Positions 10,096-19,579 are shown, counted from the stretch's first letter. The stretch is 64,000 nt of DNA from Chthoniobacterales bacterium (GCA_035274845.1 DATENU010000022.1:1-64000); one strand, 5' to 3'. A program made the numbers and translations. Notes: a model not told the origin generated them from the letters alone.

Positions 10096-10167
10096 CGCCC
10101 AAATGGAAAGACGCCGTCGCTCCCACTTTAACCAGAGCCATTCGCAGGCCGCGAGGCTCCAGCTCAA

Positions 10168-12696
10168 TTACGGCAACTTATAAACTTCAACCAACCCCAC
10201 GCCGGTGGTGTTATTCGCGCCGCGCACGATCGCGGTGTAATTGCCGGGCGAAATTGCTTGGAGTAACGCCGACTCGCGATCATCGCCGGGCGCAAGACCC
10301 AGCGCCTCGATTTCGGCCCGCTGCATATCCTTCCAGTTGTTATTCGAGCCGATCACTCCACCATCGGAGTTAACCAAATCGAGGGTCGGGTCCTGCAAGG
10401 CACCCGCGATTTGAAAATTGCTCAGGGTAGGGCCGAGAGCGCGCACGACCACAGTCGCATTTCCTCCGCCGGCGGGACGAAGGATCAAGCCGCCGATCAT
10501 GACGTTGTCACCGGTTTCGACAAATCCTCGCGTGCTGATGTTCGCGATTTCCGAGATCGCCACCTGGTTCACGTCATAAACTTCAACGAGCCCGATGCCC
10601 GTTATATTGTTAACGCCCTGCACGACCGCTGTATAAGCACCCGGCGCCAGCGTCCGCACGATGGCCGATTCCAGGTTATGGCTCGGGGCAAGTCCGGTCG
10701 CTTCAATCTCAGCCGCCTGCGTGTCTCTCCAGTTATCATTACTCGCGAGCTGGATACCGCCCTGGTAAAGCTCCAGCCTTGGATCCGCCAAGGGGTTGGT
10801 GGAAGCGGAAAGAGAAGGCCCGATCGCGCGAACGAGTACCTTCTTGAAGTCTGTCCCGGTAACGATAAAGCCGCCGATCAACACATTGTCACCCGTCTGC
10901 ACCCGCACCCTGGTTGAGATATTCAAGACCTGCGGAGCGGGGGTTCCGGCGACAGAGAGGTTCCGGCAAAACTCAGATGTGTTTCCGCCGGAATCGGTGG
11001 CGGTGGCGGTGACCGTTCTAAGTCCGGCGGGACAAGGCCAGGCAAAATCCAGCGTGGCTGTTCCATCCGGACCCGTCAGAACGTTGGCAGCGCCGAGGAA
11101 AACTTTCGCCTCGCCGAATCCAGAAGGATCTGCCACCGAATCGCCGAAGAATTCAACCCGATAACTCTGAGTGGCCATGCTGTTCAGGGCTCCGCGGATC
11201 CTCACGGTGTTGGCTTCGAAATCAGCCGACGTCAGCTCGGGATAATTTTGAAGATTATTCGCGCCAGTGTCCGTGTCGCCCGGATCGTTCGAAGTTGGAT
11301 GATCAGTCCCAAGATCAATTCCGAGCTCCTCATTGCCGTAAACGAGGTTGCCGAGAATCGCGTTGCCAGTGGCGCTCGGCACCGAATTGAATCCCTGATA
11401 AACCGCGATTCCCGTCCCTGCGGGAAAGTCAATGGGGCCAGCCGAAGTAAACGCGATGCGATTGCCGGCGCCAGGTTCGGTGCCTCCAAGCAAATTGTCG
11501 TGGGCCAGGAAATTGAACTCCACTCCGTAACGTCCATTGCCGAGGGGCAGGACGCCGGATTCGTCCGTGCCAATGAAATTACCCTGGATCACATTCTCCG
11601 TCGCTTCTTCACCATCCAGGGCGCCGCCAATGATGATTCCGCCCACCCGGTTACCCGAGATGACGTTGCGCGCGCCAGGCTCCGTTCCGCCAATCACGTT
11701 ATGGTGACCGGTCACGATGATGCCAATGCCGGTCGGGGTTCCCTCCGTGTCGACGATCCCCTTCCCGGTCACATCCAAGCCGAAGAAATTGCCCTTCACG
11801 AGATTTCCGAAGGTCGCAAGATTGCCGTCCTTGGCGCCCGCAAAATTAACACCGATGTAATTTCCACCCGTGGACTCACTGGACGAAAGCACGTTTCGCG
11901 CGGCGAGCGCGGTGCCGCCGATGAGGTTTGCGGAAGCGGCATTTTCCAAATAAACCCCATAGCCGCCCGCACCTTGAAGGACCGCCATCCCAGAGGCCTT
12001 CGTGCCCAGGAGGTTTCCTTCCACGATGTTGTCCGTCGCCCCCGGCCCGGTAATATAGGTATCGTAATATTCATTCCCCGCGATCAGGTTCCGCTCGGCT
12101 GGCTGCTGCCCTCCTATCCGGGATGCCCGGCAATTATCGAGCACAACGCCGTTAATCTGGCGCGGTTCCCTGGCGAGAGTGCCGACAATCGGTGCGAACG
12201 TCCCTGTTGGATCGGTTCCAATAAAGTTACCTTGTATCGTATTCCCGCTCCCTCCCTGACAAGTAATGCCGCTATCAAAACGGTTGATAATCAAACCACG
12301 AACAGTCGTATTTCCGCCGGTGATCATTAACGCACTTCCCAGGAAGCTGATGAAATTGCCATCGAGCTCGACCTTCAAACTTGCATTCAAACCCTGCCCG
12401 ACGGGATTACTGTTTGGAAGCGCGCCGGCCTGGGTAAATCCATCGATCACGACCGGATCGGTGATCGCGGGAAACGGCTCGAGTGCCAGGATGGTCTGAA
12501 CGCCGGAGCCGGGAATGGCGAAATGGATGCGGTCACGATCGCTGGCCGAAGCGTTCGGGTGCGAATTGGCATCCAGGATCGCCTGGGCAAGCGAGCCCGG
12601 TCCAGTGTCGGAGAGGGTGGTCACGATATAAGTGGTGGCTCGAACCTGGAGGGGGATAAGCAGCATCGCTGCAAGGAGGAGCCGAACGGAGAACAC
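10168..12696 (-). CDS. Secreted right-handed beta-helix protein with C-terminal module
   Basis: The GTG at 12696 gives a good signal peptide (MFSVRLLLAAMLLIPLQVRA); the open frame upstream runs antiparallel-free into the permease 3' end and looks non-coding. The mature part begins TTYIVTTLSDTGPGSLAQAI, a common start of Verrucomicrobia and Planctomycetes beta-helix proteins. It then shows many parallel-helix turns such as NTIQGNFIGTD, NVISGNRVGGIIIG and NAILGNLVYGN. A short Ig-like stretch (about residues 480-580) precedes the two-repeat C-terminal module (about 10168-10928), which ends VEVYKLP. It is probably an extracellular polysaccharide-binding or adhesion protein; no catalytic residues are evident. 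The gene sits between two copies of the permease tail. Confidence 0.85.
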   Translation of the reverse strand: MFSVRLLLAAMLLIPLQVRATTYIVTTLSDTGPGSLAQAILDANSHPNASASDRDRIHFAIPGSGVQTILALEPFPAITDPVVIDGFTQAGALPNSNPVGQGLNASLKVELDGNFISFLGSALMITGGNTTVRGLIINRFDSGITCQGGSGNTIQGNFIGTDPTGTFAPIVGTLAREPRQINGVVLDNCRASRIGGQQPAERNLIAGNEYYDTYITGPGATDNIVEGNLLGTKASGMAVLQGAGGYGVYLENAASANLIGGTALAARNVLSSSESTGGNYIGVNFAGAKDGNLATFGNLVKGNFFGLDVTGKGIVDTEGTPTGIGIIVTGHHNVIGGTEPGARNVISGNRVGGIIIGGALDGEEATENVIQGNFIGTDESGVLPLGNGRYGVEFNFLAHDNLLGGTEPGAGNRIAFTSAGPIDFPAGTGIAVYQGFNSVPSATGNAILGNLVYGNEELGIDLGTDHPTSNDPGDTDTGANNLQNYPELTSADFEANTVRIRGALNSMATQSYRVEFFGDSVADPSGFGEAKVFLGAANVLTGPDGTATLDFAWPCPAGLRTVTATATDSGGNTSEFCRNLSVAGTPAPQVLNISTRVRVQTGDNVLIGGFIVTGTDFKKVLVRAIGPSLSASTNPLADPRLELYQGGIQLASNDNWRDTQAAEIEATGLAPSHNLESAIVRTLAPGAYTAVVQGVNNITGIGLVEVYDVNQVAISEIANISTRGFVETGDNVMIGGLILRPAGGGNATVVVRALGPTLSNFQIAGALQDPTLDLVNSDGGVIGSNNNWKDMQRAEIEALGLAPGDDRESALLQAISPGNYTAIVRGANNTTGVGLVEVYKLP

Positions 12697-12785
12697 GCCG
12701 TGGAGTCTATCAGTCCCGAGCCTTGTCCTCCAACTAAAAGGCAAGTGCTCCGGGGAAAGACGCGAAACGACGACTGGCGCAGAAC

Positions 12786-15700
12786 TTAGCTCGCACTCGC
12801 CGGTGCGGACTCCTTCGCACCGACTCCGGCGGGCGACGAACCCCCACCCATGTCGGACTCGTGGTGCATGTGGCCGCTGCGCAGGAACGGGACGCGATCG
12901 AGAACGTTCTCCTGGAACCACTCCAGCGCGAGGTAGATCACGGGCGTGATGTAAAGAGTGATGAGCTGCGAAACGATCAGGCCTCCAACAATCACGAGAC
13001 CGAGCGGACGGCGCGATGATCCGTCGGCGCCGTAGCCGAGCGCTAGCGGGACCGCGCCCATTAACGCGGCCAGCGTTGTCATGATGATGGGGCGGAAACG
13101 TTCGACGCTCGCTTCGTGAATGGCGGTCCGAAAATCGTAGCCTTCATCGATCCGATGCAGTGCGAAATCGACGATCATGATGCCGTTCTTTTTCACGATG
13201 CCCATGAGCAGGAACAAACCGATCACGGAATAAAGCGAGAGCGTTGAATTGAAGAGCCAGAGAGTAAGCAGACCGCCCACGACCGCCGGGAAGAGGGTCG
13301 AGAGCACGGTGACCGGATGAACGTAACTCTCGTAAAGAATTCCGAGGATGACGTACATGACAAAGACCGCCGCGAGGACGAGAAAGGGCAACGCTTTGAA
13401 GAGCTGTTGCAGGACAAGGCCTTCGCCCTGCATCTCGCCCTTTACCGTCGGCGGGAGGACTTCGGCCGCGGTTTTCTCGATGAAATTGGTCACGTCGCCG
13501 AGCGGCGCGTCGGGCTTGGTATCGAATCCGAAAGTGACGCTGGTAAATTGATTGAGGTGATTGACCGCCTGCAGGCCAAGATTCGTCGTCGACTTCGTCA
13601 GCGTCCGGATCGGGATGAGGGTGTCCTTGCCCTCGGGGCGGATGTAGAGCTGGCGTAAATCTTCCGGCTTCGACCGATCGGCGTCGTCCACTTCGAGGAT
13701 GACCTGGTATTGGTCGTCCGGCTGCTTGACCAGATAGACGTAGTTTTGGGAATAAGCGGCGCGCAGCAATCCCTGGAGTTTGGTGATGGAAACGCCATAC
13801 ATGCTGGCCCGGTCGCGATCGACGTTGATATCGAGGTTCGGCTGGTTGCGAAACAGGTTCGACCGCGGCGGCGCGGCAAAACCCTCGTAGCTCTTCAACT
13901 TCTCGCCGAGCTTATCGGCCGCGGCGTAAACCTCGTCCGGGTCGATCCCGCTGATCGTGTAACTGTAGCGTCCGAATTGGCTGCCGCTCGCGCCGATGTT
14001 GATCTGGAGAACCGGCCCCGGATTCAGGGTCGGAAAAATGCCCGGGATCTGGTTGAGGGTTTGGCGCAGTTCCATCGCCACTTCTTCGATCGGTTTCCGC
14101 TCCTTGGCGTCCTTCAAAAACAGAACGCAAAAAATCCCGGAGGACCCGGCGCGTCCGCTGCCGGCGATGGTGAAGTATTTATCCACGGCGGGATTCGCCT
14201 GAAGAATCGGATCGAGTTTTTCCTGCATGGCGCGCTGTTGCTGGGGCGAGGCGCCTTCCTGCATGAGCAAAGCGCCGCGAATTACGCCGCTGTCTCCGGT
14301 CGGCAAAAGCGTGAACGGCAGGGAAGAAAAGAAGAACCAGACGCCGACGCCGCAGGCGATGAGGATTGGCACCGCCAGCCAGCCGTGATCAAGAAACCAG
14401 TCAAGCGACCGGCTATAAAAGGCGCGGATCGGCTGGAAGAAACTGTCGGTGAAACGCTCCATCCAGGTCTTGCGCTCACCGGCGTGATGCTCGCGCAGAA
14501 GCCGCGCGCACATGAGAGGCGTCAGCGTGAGCGAAACCAGACCCGACGCGAAAATCGCCACGATGATCGTGATCGCAAACTCGCGAAAGATTCGCCCGAG
14601 CAATCCCGGCATGAAGGCAAGCGGAATGAAGACCGCCGCCAGGGAAAGCGTCATGGATAGAATCGTGAAAGAGATTTCGCCGGCGCTATTGAGCGTCGCG
14701 CGGTAGATCGATTCCCCGTGTTCCGCCCGGCGGACGACGTTTTCCAGGAACACGATCGCGTCATCCACGAGGAAGCCGATGGCAAGGGTGAGCGCCATCA
14801 GGGTGAGGTTGTTAATCGAATAGTTGAGCGCCCACATGACGAGGAACGTCAGCAGGATGGACAAGGGCAGAGCTACGACCGGGATGAGCGTGTCCCGCAC
14901 GCGGCCCAGAAAGACGAAGATCACCAGGACCACGAGAATGAACGCGATGAAAAGCGTCGCCTGCACATCGGAGACCGAATGGACGATACTGAGCGAGCGG
15001 TCGAAAGTCGGGATCAGGTTGATCGATCCCGGCAGCTCGAGGCGCATTTGCGGCACGAGGCCATTGATGGAACGCGCGACCTCCACCGCATTCGCCCCGG
15101 CCTGGCGTGAAACCGCGAGGACAATCGTGGACGCCGGTGGGTTAAAGCCGCGCGCAAAAAATTTACGAGAAAGGCGCTCGTCCTGAACGCTGTCGACTAC
15201 GTTCGCGACATCGCGCAAATAGACCGGCGCTCCGTCTTTGCCGCGAGCGATGATGAGATTTCGGTAGCCCTCCGCATCGGAGATCTGGCCGTTGGGGCGC
15301 AGAACCAGCGAGGTGTTTTTTCCGTCGAATTGTCCGGCGCCGGAATACGAGGTGCCGGAGCGGACCGCGGTGGAGAGTTCGTCGAGCGTGATGTTGCGGG
15401 AGGCGAGCGCCGAAGGATCGACCTTGATGCGGATCGCGCTCTTGACGCCGAAAATCTGGACCTGTGAGACGCCGGGCAGGATGTTGATCCGCTGCTGGAC
15501 CTGAGAGGTCGCGTATTTGTAAAGGTCGCCGTCACTCAGCGTATCGCTGGTCAGCGCGATATACATGACCGGCGAATCGTTCGGGTTCGATTTTTCAAAC
15601 CGAGGCGGGCTGGGCAGGTCGTTAGGTAACTGCCCGCTGGCGCGCTGGATGGCGGCCTGCACATCGGTCGAGGCGTCGATGATGCTCTTATCGAGATCGA

Positions 15701-16088
15701 ACTGGAGGGTGATGTTGGTCGACCCCTGCGTGCTGGAGCTGGTGGTCAGCGTCAGGCCGGGAATCTGGGTGAATTGTTTCTCGAGCGGCGTCGCGATCGT
15801 GTTCGCCATCGTCTCGGGGTTTGCTCCCGGATAACTCGCGGAAACGGAGATGACGGGATAATCGACGGCCGGCAGGTCATTGACCGCCAGCTGCCGGAAA
15901 GTCAGGATGCCGAAGACGATCAGCGACGCCGTCAGCAGCATCGTCATGACCGGGCGTTGGATGAAGGGCTTGGAAAGGCCCGAGGAAAATTGGACGAGCT
16001 TGCCGCCTGGCGTTTTCTCGCCCGGCACGCCGTCGCGGTGCTCGCCGGGTTCGCCCGGCGGCGCGGTGCCCTCGTCGTAATCGCTCAT
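12786..16088 (-). CDS. RND efflux permease, HAE1 family (AcrB/MdtC-like)
   Basis: At 1100 residues this is slightly longer than the usual 1020-1050, because it has a hydrophilic N-terminal extension of about 35 residues and a Ser/Ala/Gly-rich tail. It begins its core with FIQRPVMTMLLTASLIVFG, the first helix. It has paired porter domains (ASYPGANPETM, and VDRDRASMYGVS in the second half), a helix with GFLVDDAIVFLENVVRR, and a C-terminal helix with GIVKKNGIMIVDFALHR. It is the inner-membrane, proton-driven pump of a tripartite system exporting drugs or other amphiphiles. It starts 3 bases after the adaptor gene stop, in one operon with marR. No outer-membrane channel gene lies nearby. Confidence 0.95.
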   Translation of the reverse strand: MSDYDEGTAPPGEPGEHRDGVPGEKTPGGKLVQFSSGLSKPFIQRPVMTMLLTASLIVFGILTFRQLAVNDLPAVDYPVISVSASYPGANPETMANTIATPLEKQFTQIPGLTLTTSSSTQGSTNITLQFDLDKSIIDASTDVQAAIQRASGQLPNDLPSPPRFEKSNPNDSPVMYIALTSDTLSDGDLYKYATSQVQQRINILPGVSQVQIFGVKSAIRIKVDPSALASRNITLDELSTAVRSGTSYSGAGQFDGKNTSLVLRPNGQISDAEGYRNLIIARGKDGAPVYLRDVANVVDSVQDERLSRKFFARGFNPPASTIVLAVSRQAGANAVEVARSINGLVPQMRLELPGSINLIPTFDRSLSIVHSVSDVQATLFIAFILVVLVIFVFLGRVRDTLIPVVALPLSILLTFLVMWALNYSINNLTLMALTLAIGFLVDDAIVFLENVVRRAEHGESIYRATLNSAGEISFTILSMTLSLAAVFIPLAFMPGLLGRIFREFAITIIVAIFASGLVSLTLTPLMCARLLREHHAGERKTWMERFTDSFFQPIRAFYSRSLDWFLDHGWLAVPILIACGVGVWFFFSSLPFTLLPTGDSGVIRGALLMQEGASPQQQRAMQEKLDPILQANPAVDKYFTIAGSGRAGSSGIFCVLFLKDAKERKPIEEVAMELRQTLNQIPGIFPTLNPGPVLQINIGASGSQFGRYSYTISGIDPDEVYAAADKLGEKLKSYEGFAAPPRSNLFRNQPNLDINVDRDRASMYGVSITKLQGLLRAAYSQNYVYLVKQPDDQYQVILEVDDADRSKPEDLRQLYIRPEGKDTLIPIRTLTKSTTNLGLQAVNHLNQFTSVTFGFDTKPDAPLGDVTNFIEKTAAEVLPPTVKGEMQGEGLVLQQLFKALPFLVLAAVFVMYVILGILYESYVHPVTVLSTLFPAVVGGLLTLWLFNSTLSLYSVIGLFLLMGIVKKNGIMIVDFALHRIDEGYDFRTAIHEASVERFRPIIMTTLAALMGAVPLALGYGADGSSRRPLGLVIVGGLIVSQLITLYITPVIYLALEWFQENVLDRVPFLRSGHMHHESDMGGGSSPAGVGAKESAPASAS

Positions 16089-16091
16089 GGC

Positions 16092-17279
16092 CTAGTGACC
16101 CGCGCTCCCGGCCGATGAACCCGCCGGTTTTTCGCCGCTATTCGATTCATCGGGACGCGGATTTACCTTCATCCCGGGCGACAACTGAAGCTGCCCGGAG
16201 GTGACGACCATCTCCCCCATCTGCACGCCGTCGGTGATGACAGTGAGGTCGCTCTGCCGCTGACCCGGTTTCACCTGCCGCAGCTCCAGGGTCGAATCCG
16301 GTTTCACGACGAAAACATAGGGGCCGTTCTGCCCGATCTGGACGGCCGTGCTCGGGATGAGCTTGGCGTCTTTCAAGACGTCGAGAATCAAACGCACTTT
16401 CACGAACTGCGAAGGCCAGAGGGCGCGGTCGGGGTTCGGAGTCACGCCGCGAAGTTTCACGGTCCCAGCGCCGGCTTGAACCGCGTTATCTATAAAGTAG
16501 AGAGTGCCGGCACGCGGTTCGATGTTGTCCTCCTCGGCGTCCGTCACGACTTTGAGATTCGGATTATTGAGATATCGCCTAACGAGTGGCAGGTCCGGCT
16601 CCGCGACCGTGAAGTCGGTGTAGATCGGGTCCATACCCATGATCGTGAGCAGCGGCGTTGTCCCACCCGGCCCGACGACATTCCCGATGTCGACGTTGCG
16701 CAGACCGGCGCGGCCATCGATCGGCGATTTGATGTAGCAACGGTCGAGATTCACCTGCGCCGCTGCGACCGCGGCTTCGGATCGGCGCGCATTGGCCTGG
16801 GCCGTGTCCCATTCCTGGCTGGCGGTAACGTTCTTTGCTTTCAGCTCCTCCTGGCGTTTGAACGTCGCCTGACTCAACGCCAGGTCAGCCTGCGCGGAGG
16901 CGAGCGCGGCTTCGTAAGGTTTCGGATCGATCAGGAAAAGGAGGTCGCCCTTCTTCACGTCGGCGCCGTCCTTGAATTCGCGGGAAACAATTTGTCCGCT
17001 GACCTGGGCCTGGATCTGCACCGTTTCGTAAGCGGCCGTGCTGCCGATTTCGTCCAGGTAGAGCGGCACGTCCTGAGTGATGACTTTCGCCGTCGTCACC
17101 ACGCGGGGCCCGGGTGGCTGCTTTTGTTTTGGCCGGTTGGCAACCGTTCGCACCGTCAGGAGCAACGCCACCAGGAGGATGAAGCCCCCACCCCAGTAGA
17201 GTTTCCGGCGGCCAAAACGATGCTCGAGTTTGCCCACGGCGTCGCGCGCGAGAAGATTGCCTTTGGCCAAGGTCGTCAT
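16092..17279 (-). CDS. RND efflux periplasmic adaptor (MFP, AcrA/MdtA-like)
   Basis: This 395-residue protein has an N-terminal membrane anchor (about residues 30-50, WGGGFILLVALLLTV). The biotinyl-lipoyl half-motifs follow (QAQVSGQIVSREFKDGADVKKGDLLFLIDP, about residues 92-121), then a coiled-coil hairpin rich in Ala/Gln (about 120-180). The second lipoyl half (YIKSPIDGRAGLRNVDIGNVV) and beta-barrel and membrane-proximal domains close the core. The tail is Ser/Gly-rich and disordered. It would link the permease to an outer-membrane channel. Its ATG overlaps the marR stop by 4 bases, so the genes are translationally coupled. Confidence 0.94.
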   Translation of the reverse strand: MTTLAKGNLLARDAVGKLEHRFGRRKLYWGGGFILLVALLLTVRTVANRPKQKQPPGPRVVTTAKVITQDVPLYLDEIGSTAAYETVQIQAQVSGQIVSREFKDGADVKKGDLLFLIDPKPYEAALASAQADLALSQATFKRQEELKAKNVTASQEWDTAQANARRSEAAVAAAQVNLDRCYIKSPIDGRAGLRNVDIGNVVGPGGTTPLLTIMGMDPIYTDFTVAEPDLPLVRRYLNNPNLKVVTDAEEDNIEPRAGTLYFIDNAVQAGAGTVKLRGVTPNPDRALWPSQFVKVRLILDVLKDAKLIPSTAVQIGQNGPYVFVVKPDSTLELRQVKPGQRQSDLTVITDGVQMGEMVVTSGQLQLSPGMKVNPRPDESNSGEKPAGSSAGSAGH

Positions 17280-17764
17280 GACAAGCTGTTTCGTTTCGTC
17301 AGGCCGGAGTGACCATTGCGCGCGCCATTCGCGGGCCGTTCCGCCTTGTCCCTGATTTTCGAGAGCACTCTAATACAGGTCTCGAGATCAGGCTTCGGAA
17401 TATTTTCGATCAGTTCGGCCCGCAAATCGTGGGCGGTATTGAAAATCTTGTCCAGGACCGCCTTGGAACGGCGTTGCAGGTGGACGGTTTTGCAGCGGCG
17501 ATCTTCCTCCGAGCCGCGGCGTTCGACCCAGCCGTCATTTTCCAGGCGGTCGAGCAAACCGGCGAGAGTCGCGCCTTCAATTCCCATTCGTTCCGCGATT
17601 TCCTTTTGGGTGAGCTTATTCCCGCCCTGGGAGAGATGAATGAGGGTTCGCCATTTGCCCTGGCTCAAGCCGAGCGGGCGCAGGCGCCGATCGAGCCTGG
17701 TGCGCCAGGCCCGGGCGGTGCCGAAGAGCACGAGACCGAGTTCACTGATATTGGGCGGCGGCAT
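17276..17764 (-). CDS. MarR-family transcriptional regulator
   Basis: This 162-residue protein has the winged helix-turn-helix of MarR regulators. The recognition region reads LTQKEIAERMGIEGATLAGLLDRLENDGWVERR and the wing contains R-G-S-E-E-D-R-R-C-K-T-V-H-L. The N- and C-terminal helices should form the dimer. It opens the efflux operon, and a perfect palindromic operator lies 8 bases upstream of its start, so autorepression with release by an inducing ligand is the natural model. The length is normal for the family. Confidence 0.95.
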   Translation of the reverse strand: MPPPNISELGLVLFGTARAWRTRLDRRLRPLGLSQGKWRTLIHLSQGGNKLTQKEIAERMGIEGATLAGLLDRLENDGWVERRGSEEDRRCKTVHLQRRSKAVLDKIFNTAHDLRAELIENIPKPDLETCIRVLSKIRDKAERPANGARNGHSGLTKRNSLS

Positions 17765-17772
17765 AACGAATA

Positions 17773-17812
17773 GTTAGCATGCTAACGAAAACGGATTTCC
17801 CGCGGTTGTCAA
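17773..17812 (-). promoter_or_regulatory. Promoter and MarR-type operator of the efflux operon
   Basis: A perfect 14-bp palindrome, GTTAGCATGCTAAC, lies at 17773-17786. On the minus strand a perfect -35 box, TTGACA, lies at 17812-17807, about 20 bases upstream of the palindrome. The palindrome therefore covers the expected -10/start region, and bound MarR would block RNA polymerase. The inverted-repeat form is typical of MarR-family operators. Confidence 0.8.
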
Positions 17813-17814
17813 AC

Positions 17815-17997
17815 GGACGTTGGAGACGGCTCGCCATCGACAATGGAGACGGCACGCCTTCGTGCCGTTGGATGAGGCGACGCTGCCCCTCCCCGGCTCG
17901 AAGGCGAGCCGGCTCCAATGAGCGGGCGCGCCGGCTCCATTGGCTGTTTGAAAACGCCAGGCTTCCCTATCACGGCACGAAGGCGTGCCGTCTCCAT
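17815..17997. repeat. Intergenic repeat, GGAGACGGCACGCC family
   Basis: Several copies of a short palindromic element with core GGAGACGGCACGCCTTCGTG occur here in both orientations (17819, 17843 and, inverted, 17965-17997), with a related GAAGGCGAGCCGGCTCC unit between them. The same family appears at 2533-2560, 28128-28275 and 47200-47235. It separates the efflux operon from the glycosyltransferase gene. No coding gene is visible. Confidence 0.65.
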
Positions 17998-19416
17998 TTA
18001 CTCGCCTACCTTCGCCAAAACGATCGTGTGGTTCCGGTAATCGGTGATGCGTTCGATCGCCTGGACGCGCAACGGCAACCAGCGCTGGCTCTCCAACACC
18101 TCGCGTTCCCGCTCCGGTTGGAGCAACAAATAGCGGGCGTTCGCCGGCACTTCCTCCAGCCGGTTCACGTAAACCACGCGAGTGCGCAGATAAAACAGGA
18201 ACGGCTGGTAATCCGGATCGAGCGCATAGAGCAACTCTCCTTCCGGCACGCGACGATCGATCTTGGCCGCGATCGGTTTCACTTTTGCCCGCCGTTGCAG
18301 CTGCGGCACGACCGCCACGGCATAGAGGCACAACAGGATTCCGGCGGCGATGGCCATCGAAACTACCCACCGGCGGCGCCGCTGTTCCGTCAGAATTTTT
18401 CCGCGCCATTGCACCTCCGGCGCGGCCAGGATCATGGCCATGAGCCAGCAGGCGGGAACCAGCGCAGGCATCGAATAGCGTGGCAACGCTCCCGGCAACA
18501 AGTTGACGAGAAGGAACGGCACCGCCGCACCCCAGGCGAGTCCGTGCGCCAGGCTTCGATCCTCGTCCCTCCCCCATTTGGTTTTACCGACCAGTGGCAG
18601 GAGCAAGGTCCACGGAAGAAAATAGGCGAGACCACGGGGAATGTTCAGGAGCCAGCTTCCAAGCTTGAAATCATCGCCAGTGAAACGCCCGGTCAATTGC
18701 GCCGACCAGTTTCCGGCGACGTCAGAGCCGCGCATCATCTGCCAATACGGGACCGCCCATGCGGCTAAGATTCCCGTCATGATGAGGAGCCCGAGAAAAT
18801 GCGCCGGCGTCAGTAGTTTCCGCAGCTCCCCAGCGCGGTAGAGAACGGCGATGACGACCGCGTAGAAAAACAGCAGGTGGAGCGGCCCTTTCGCGAGCAA
18901 GCCGAGCCCGAGAAAAATCCAGGGCACCGTCCAGGTGAGCCATAACGATCGACGTTGCTGCCACCAACTGAGCCAGCAGACAAGCGCCAGTCCGAAAAGC
19001 GAAACGTAAAGCGCTTCAATCTCGATGAGCCGGCCCTTTTCGATTATCCCGAAGTTCACCAGCCAAATAAGCGCGCCGAAGAGCGAGCCGTTCGGACCGA
19101 GGCTGCGACGCGCGACCGTGAGGAACGCCAGCGCGACAACCAGGACACAGAGGACGGATGGCAGCCGGGCCGTCCATTCATTGCGAACGCCGGTAAGTTT
19201 GAAGGAGGCCGCGACCAGCCAGTTCACGAGAGGCGGTTTGCGGAAGTAGGGCTCGCTGCCGACCTGCGGAACGAGGTAGTTCCCCGATTCGATCATAGTT
19301 ACCGCGGGAAGGATGCGCCGGCCCTCTTCGCCCTTGATCTCCAACGACCCGAGCCCGGGCAGGTAAATCGCTGCCCAGCAAAGAAGTACCAAAACGAACG
19401 CGGCCGTGCGGGACAT
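17998..19416 (-). CDS. Membrane glycosyltransferase of the PMT/ArnT type (GT-C fold)
   Basis: This protein of about 472 residues has ten or more predicted membrane segments. A first periplasmic loop carries the GT-C acidic motif (LEIKGEEGRR) and a PQVGSEPYFRKPPLVNWL stretch, which is typical of ArnT and dolichyl-phosphate-mannose-protein mannosyltransferase relatives. These enzymes move a sugar from a polyprenyl-phosphate donor to lipid A, protein or glycan outside the membrane. The ATG at 19416 is chosen because codons upstream of it translate a 7-bp tandem repeat. The acceptor cannot be read from sequence; proteins with Ser/Thr-rich linkers in this window are one possibility. Confidence 0.88.
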   Translation of the reverse strand: MSRTAAFVLVLLCWAAIYLPGLGSLEIKGEEGRRILPAVTMIESGNYLVPQVGSEPYFRKPPLVNWLVAASFKLTGVRNEWTARLPSVLCVLVVALAFLTVARRSLGPNGSLFGALIWLVNFGIIEKGRLIEIEALYVSLFGLALVCWLSWWQQRRSLWLTWTVPWIFLGLGLLAKGPLHLLFFYAVVIAVLYRAGELRKLLTPAHFLGLLIMTGILAAWAVPYWQMMRGSDVAGNWSAQLTGRFTGDDFKLGSWLLNIPRGLAYFLPWTLLLPLVGKTKWGRDEDRSLAHGLAWGAAVPFLLVNLLPGALPRYSMPALVPACWLMAMILAAPEVQWRGKILTEQRRRRWVVSMAIAAGILLCLYAVAVVPQLQRRAKVKPIAAKIDRRVPEGELLYALDPDYQPFLFYLRTRVVYVNRLEEVPANARYLLLQPEREREVLESQRWLPLRVQAIERITDYRNHTIVLAKVGE

Positions 19417-19421
19417 CGTAA

Positions 19422-19456
19422 CGTCCAACGTCCAACGTCCAACGCCCAACGTCCAA
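19422..19456. repeat. Tandem heptamer repeat, unit CGTCCAA
   Basis: Five consecutive copies of CGTCCAA, one with a single change, lie 5 bases upstream of the glycosyltransferase start codon. Unlike other heptamer loci in this window, I see no inverted second arm nearby. Confidence 0.85.
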
Positions 19457-19479
19457 TGGCAGAGCGCCGGATTCCTCCC

Positions 19480-19508
19480 TTGACGAAAGGCCCCTCAAAA
19501 ATTAGGTT
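19480..19508 (+). promoter_or_regulatory. Candidate sigma-70-type promoter for nusA
   Basis: TTGACG (19480-19485) and TAGGTT (19503-19508) are separated by 17 bases, about 70 bases upstream of the nusA start codon. The -10 box is poor. The placement would put the terminator-like hairpin at 19531 inside the leader RNA. Confidence 0.4.
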
Positions 19509-19530
19509 GAGCGCCTAGTCCGCGCTGAGG

Positions 19531-19558
19531 GAGTGGGAGCTGGTGTCCCACTCTTTTT
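19531..19558 (+). terminator. Terminator-like hairpin in the nusA leader
   Basis: GAGTGGGA (19531-19538) pairs with TCCCACTC (19546-19553) around a 7-base loop and is followed by five T residues, 21 bases before the nusA ATG. The gene upstream is on the other strand, so this cannot end its transcript. It may be an attenuator through which NusA, which promotes pausing and termination, limits its own operon. Confidence 0.6.
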
Positions 19559-19579
19559 AGTCTGCGGGCTAATGCATTT

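Noticed and set aside
12697-12921. Upstream extension of the beta-helix frame into the permease 3' end
   Set aside because: The extension is Arg-rich with no domain and overlaps the permease coding end. A GTG at 12696 gives a proper signal peptide.
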